64,000 nt of DNA, from the NCBI GenBank assembly GCA_015956445.1, contig WIUZ02000010.1, positions 62,001 through 126,000 of the forward strand, read 5' to 3'. This document shows positions 60,088 to 64,000 of the stretch, piece by piece. Every line of letters begins with the position of its first letter. The first letter of the stretch is position 1. The translations under genes and the position numbers were made by a program. This DNA is from Thelephora terrestris. Its lineage: Eukaryota; Basidiomycota; Agaricomycetes; Thelephorales; Thelephoraceae. The notes below the pieces were generated by a model. That model was given only the letters and a program-made list of their open reading frames with translations. It searched no databases and was not told the origin of the DNA.

Positions 60088-60231
60088 CTGTGGGGCGCTG
60101 TGGCGTCTGTGGTGTTCGATCGCCACAGACATACCCCCCTGGTCCACAGCTCGACCACAGTCACCACAGGAGCTCAGCTAACACTGGTTTTTCTAGCTCA
60201 CTGTGGTCCTGTGACCCCTTGGCATCTGTGG
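60088..60231. repeat. Cluster of CTGTGG/CCACAG hexamers
   Basis: Nine copies in 144 bp: CTGTGG at 60088, 60098, 60107, 60201 and 60226; CCACAG at 60123, 60144, 60155 and 60164. The arrangement is three forward, four inverted, two forward. CACTGTGG begins at 60199. Such clustered short motifs are typical of subterminal repeats of CACTA-like transposons, and a Plavaka-type transposase gene begins 3.3 kb to the right. The link is inference. Confidence 0.6.
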
Positions 60232-60475
60232 TTCTGTACTCTATAATATGTTTTCCTTGGTTCGTTTGGTACTGCTGGCTTCAAAACCGGGTCATGCGCA
60301 CAGATGAATTTTAGAAAACATTATCTGTATTCAGAGGGCTAAGTAGTGTATTGTAATGAGTGTCGTATGAAGCATCAGTGTGATTAGGGTGAACAGAAGG
60401 CGTAGTATTAAAATGCAAGGTGGGAAAAGGGGAAAATAGTGTTGAATGTTTTCTTGTGTTTTGTTGGACGCCGTC

Positions 60476-62728
60476 CTCATTCGTCCCCAGTGGCTTCATC
60501 ATACTGCTCCTGCAAGAACGAACTAATGGGTGTCAATAAACAACGAGTACCACAGCGGGTACAAAGAGTAAATACCTCTCCTCTGCCCAGGTTCTGAATT
60601 GGTCAGCGACCTGCTCGGCCTCGAGGTCTTCACTGCTGAGGTGAGCCGTGATGTGTGCAAAGATACCGTTGTAGGTCCCTAAGTATTTCTCCGCTTCAAA
60701 TGGTTTTTGCACGAGGTGACCAGATCGCCACTCTTCGAGGGCATTATAATACTGTGAATCGGTTCAAAAGGGGTAATACCATTGAGTCAAGCGGGTGACC
60801 ACTCACTGCTGTCGATGCGAACGCGACCATGACAACCGTAACCGTCGACATCCACTCGTTGTCTCCGTTGACCTGGAGCTCCAACGACCTCTGCCACTTC
60901 TCCTCTTCATAGAAGCTCTGACAGAGCTTTTTGAGAATGGGGTTCGCAAGGGGGTCTCCCTGTGAAACCGTCAGATCATGGCATGTCGGTAGATAAAGGT
61001 TGAAATATTCACGGCAGCGGTGGGAGGGTTGTTCAAGAACACGAGGTCAGTTAAACGTCTCGCGACCAAAGTTCGAACGTGATTGGAATCATATAAAGGT
61101 TGCACATTGGCGGGCTGTCTTGCTAATCTTGCAGCGATGGTGCGAATTTCAGACGTGGTTTTATCCCAGGGAGGTCCTTCGTTGTTCTCGGGCGGGAAGA
61201 GTTCGGGGTCAGACTTAACGAGGATCTTGGCAAGTTTTTTGAGTTCACCCCGGCATGTCGCAATCTCATTCAACAACTGTGAGAAAGGGGGTGCGAGATG
61301 TGAGGTCACTTGACACTTTGATAAGTAAAGTAACAGTAACTTACAATGGACATCATTGAATCAGACCAGGTGAACCCTATTGTCATGCGTACGTGAGCCT
61401 GGTGTCCTCAACGCGAGGTCGTTTCTCCATTTGGAGGGGAGACTTACCGGGCTCAAGGGTGAGTCCGTCTCGGCATTCTGTTGTGACTGCTTCGTGGAAG
61501 CACTCGTTAACAGTAATGCGGGCTTGTCCAGGAGCGGGGAAGGGGTCCTTGAGTAAGATAGAAGAACGGACGATATCTTTTGCACTGTTCAAAACTTGAC
61601 GCCACCCATCGGGGTAAGCCTTGATGCCCTTCGAAGGTTTTCCTTGAGGTTGCGAGACAGAAGAGGACTGAGGCGGACGTGCTGGGATGTACGGTCCACC
61701 GGTTTGAGCAAGATACGCCAGGAGCATGTTGATTGGGGGTCCAGGGAACTGAAAATTCGAGTTAGCAGTGCCCAGGTAACCTGCACCATGCACGAACCGT
61801 GAGGTTTTGGGTCTGAGCAGGCATTGGTATGGTGTGGTTGCTTGTTGGTGCAGTAACCTCGGCCTCGGCTTCGGAACCGCTGCTTCCCTCATCGCTTTCA
61901 ACATCCTGGATACCAGTGGTATCGTCTACACGAACCGATGAGGTATCTAGATGTTGGATGTGTTAGACCGGGTCCATGGTGGGAAGCAGTTGGTACTGAC
62001 CTGGGCTCGGAGTAGTTAACTTGGTGAGACGGGCTTTGCGGCGTGATTTCGACAATTGCGATACAGATTGCACAGGGATCGGGGGAGTAGGGGTCGCGAT
62101 CTGTAGATATTTCGTTAGCACATTGGAAAAGGATTGAAAGTCACTAAGTGAGGACATGCCGGGTTTGGGAGTTGCTCGGTGCAAGCAGGAGGATCAGGTG
62201 TGGGCGTAGCATGGGACGACCCCTTCGGAGATGGCACAAACGGAGCTTGTTTCTTTGTTTGTCGACCACCCTGCGTTGCAGCACCATTAGCGTTGTCTGG
62301 GACCTCAGGAGGGGGGCAAAACTTACTTTTGGGGTGGGCTTAGGACGTTTTGCCTGCTTCGTCCCAGCGCTCTGACCAGCCTCTGGTGTCAGTTCTAATT
62401 GAGCCTCAGCATCAGAATCAAGGGCCTTGCGTTTAGACGCAGAGGCTGTGATCTCCTTCGAGACCTTCTGCTTGTTCGCCAAGGCGCCTCCTGTTCCACG
62501 GCCAGCACGATCAAAGACGCGTGGCTGGGTAGACGGAGGAGGGTGACTCGGTGAGAGAGGCGTAGGAGATGCAGCTGATGGCGATGGCGATGGAGACTGG
62601 GTTGTAGGAAAAGGAGGGAAAGTGCCGTTCTGAAAGGCGCCGTTCTGTAACATCACAGTGAGGAACTCCATGAAACCCTCGGGGGGAGTGGGATGGGATG
62701 GGTGACCAGCGACGTTCTGGGGAGCCAT
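60476..62728 (-). CDS. DUF6532-type basidiomycete protein
   Basis: Several exons on the minus strand. Exon 1 (62328-62728) starts MAPQNVAGHPSHP and encodes a Pro/Ser-rich disordered region with AGRGTGGALANKQKVSKEI. Further disordered exons lie at about 62160-62320, 61990-62110 and 61800-61960. The structured part reads IKAYPDGWRQVLNSAKDIV, ITVNECFHEAVTTECRDG (about 61440-61630), RGELKKLAKILVKSD (about 61220), then GDPLANPILKKLCQSFYE and STAYYNALEEWRSGHL (about 60670-60960). This order matches the DUF6532 domain, common in Agaricomycetes and of unknown function. Introns are short with GT-AG borders. The last exon is uncertain: a stop near 60476 or, in another phase, 60311. Position between the hexamer cluster and a transposase gene makes it a candidate transposon cargo gene. 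Confidence 0.75.
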
Positions 62729-62910
62729 ACAATCGAGAACAGGGGTGGGGAACCTGGGTTTGAAACGACAAACAAGATGAACTTTATACAAATCCATAGG
62801 GACATGAGGTAGGCACGTTTCATCGATCTATGTAAATAATATCTCATGCCGCTTCGGCTGGCCCATCTGATACACCTCATAAGAATGGCTGTAGAAACGT
62901 GCAAGGAAAA

Positions 62911-63361
62911 CTACTTGCCTGGGATGGCTGCTGCGCTGGCGTCGGACACCGTGTCGGGATCGGTGACTGTGACTGGGTTGGGACAGGAAGAAGGAAGATG
63001 GATGGGGATTCCATGGGTGCGCATCCGAGACCGGATCTGGCCAATGCAGGAATCTGCTAGTGCAAGAAGACGGGTCGAGTTCTCAACCTTCTCTGTGTAC
63101 AGTACTACAGCCAATACAGCCTCAGAAAGTTTTTGATTTGCCTCTGTGGACTCTGCGGCTAACTGTTCGCGCAGTAGCCTTGCATCAGCGAGAAGTTGGT
63201 TGGCGGTTGTGGTGTGCTCGGTTGTGCCAGCAGATGAGATTGCCGTTTGCGACTACCCCTTTCTGTCAAAAAAGGAATGCTGCTGCAAGTCACATACGTA
63301 CTGGAATTTGTGTTTCGAGCTGGTGCAGCTGTTCGATGAGGCGAGACAAGAGAGGCGGCAT
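62911..63361 (-). CDS. Small coiled-coil protein
   Basis: Two exons, 63302-63361 and 62911-63252, in phase, giving 133 aa. The start MPPLLSRLIEQLHQLE and the second-exon stretch ANQLLADARLLREQLAAEST form heptad-like helices, followed by LALADSCIGQIRSRM and a Pro/Thr-rich tail. No domain is recognised. A GC donor close to the end (CAGGCAAGT near 62920) leaves open whether the protein continues. It lies divergent to the transposase gene, 192 bp away. Confidence 0.55.
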
Positions 63362-63553
63362 GGAAGGGTGAGGAAGGATTTTGGTCTGGACTGAGTCCAC
63401 GCGTTGACTCCGATCGACGACGATTGCCACGTCGATTGGTGGTACCAACCGTTGAACGTATTTCTCCTCGCCCGCACCTCAAATTCCAACACTCGGCACC
63501 CTGTCGTTAATCCGCCCCCTGCTCAACCCCGTTTCCAGGACATCGGTCGTTCC
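63362..63553. promoter_or_regulatory. Divergent promoter region, coiled-coil gene / transposase
   Basis: 192 bp between divergent starts. No distinct TATA box or repeat was recognised. Confidence 0.4.
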
Positions 63554-64000
63554 ATGTCTCCCTCGCTCAACAGCAGATGTCCTTCTTGCCAAAAGAGGTT
63601 CTCCAATGACTCTCTTGTTCTCCGACACATGAACAATCCGTTAACGTCGTGTGCAAACTGGTTTGACTTCCTCGAATCGGCCTCCTCAGGGCAATCCCAC
63701 CCCCCTCCCGCCAGACCTACCTCCTGTAATCGCGAAATGAACGATATTGAATCTACTGACAACAACAAGACCACCGATAATCTCCACACACCAACCACAC
63801 CACGTTATCAAGAGATCCATCCCAACACACCTTTTGTTTTTGGGTCTGGCCCTGGTTTCATGGACGTATTCAACTCTGATCGTCACGCAGAAGAGCGTAC
63901 GAAAAACTTGTATTATCCATTCTCCTCTAAAGAGGAGTGGAGCCTTTCCTCGTGGTTGCTATGTTCTGGGCTCTCGATGAGGGCCATAGATGATTTTTTA
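63554..64000 (+). CDS. Plavaka-type transposase, N-terminal part (runs off window)
   Basis: One open frame of 149 codons from ATG 63554 to the last base, with no stop. It starts MSPSLNSRCPSCQKRF and carries a CX2C-X12-H-X7-C zinc-finger-like cluster (through RHMNNPLTSCANWF), usual at the N-terminus of these transposases. After a disordered linker it reads FVFGSGPGFMDVFNSD, NLYYPFSSKEEWSLSSW and LLCSGLSMRAIDDFL, the conserved block that precedes the catalytic domain in the basidiomycete Plavaka family (CACTA/CMC-like DDE transposons). The catalytic residues lie beyond the window, so activity cannot be judged. Confidence 0.82.
   Translation, partial: MSPSLNSRCPSCQKRFSNDSLVLRHMNNPLTSCANWFDFLESASSGQSHPPPARPTSCNREMNDIESTDNNKTTDNLHTPTTPRYQEIHPNTPFVFGSGPGFMDVFNSDRHAEERTKNLYYPFSSKEEWSLSSWLLCSGLSMRAIDDFL

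Noticed and set aside
60061-60180. Hexamer cluster read as a CRISPR array
   Set aside because: Repeats are only 6 bp, in mixed orientation with irregular spacing, and the genome is eukaryotic.

Overview
The window looks like basidiomycete (Agaricomycetes-type) nuclear DNA. Genes are split by introns of about 40-95 bp with GT-AG borders. The recognisable families are eukaryotic and fungal: dynactin p62, SNF5, an AMPK beta subunit, F-box proteins, a DUF2235 hydrolase, STAND/NLR proteins, DUF6532 and a Plavaka-type transposase. No rRNA, tRNA or CRISPR was recognised by eye. I cannot name the species.

Layout. (1) 1-3000: left-truncated NACHT-type NLR on the minus strand, then a decayed membrane-protein relic. 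(2) 5000-15960: ordinary core genes: dynactin subunit 4 (-) and a SNF5/SFH1 remodeller subunit (+) sharing a 134-bp promoter, an F-box gene (-), the SNF1/AMPK beta subunit (-), a DUF2235 hydrolase (+) and a second F-box remnant (-). (3) 16000-60070: accessory, repeat-rich region built from five paralogous six-exon NLR genes (A 18.3-21.2 k, B 26.1-29.1 k, C 41.5-44.4 k, D 49.4-52.3 k, E 56.8-59.7 k), all on the minus strand. Each has a helical N-terminal domain, an NB-ARC-like ATPase and a TPR tail. Plus-strand copies of a second family, a putative C2H2 zinc-finger protein, converge on them. Only the copy at 38.3-40.4 k keeps all its exons, and even that carries an apparent 1-nt frameshift. The array contains two large duplications (offsets about 23,224 and 7,867 bp), a third 2-kb duplication (33.5 k and 53.0 k), and relics of an aldo/keto reductase, a glutathione transferase and a conserved basidiomycete gene carrying a nonsense codon. 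A cyclin gene sits at 36.5-37.5 k. (4) 60070-64000: the array ends at a cluster of CTGTGG/CCACAG hexamers. These are followed by a DUF6532 gene (-), a 133-aa coiled-coil gene (-) and the 5' end of a Plavaka-type (CACTA-like) transposase (+) that runs off the window.

How it may work. The NLR copies keep an almost constant ATPase core, while their TPR tails differ at a few recurring positions, which is what a diversifying recognition repertoire would look like. The zinc-finger family repeats with the NLRs as a convergent two-gene cassette. Whether the two are functional partners is inference. Copies D (nonsense), C (8-bp duplication) and most zinc-finger copies are damaged, so the locus appears to undergo active birth and death. 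Exon borders given for DCTN4, SNF5, AMPK beta, the coiled-coil gene and the NLR array were read by hand from splice signals and reading-frame phase, and their totals divide by three; other borders are approximate.
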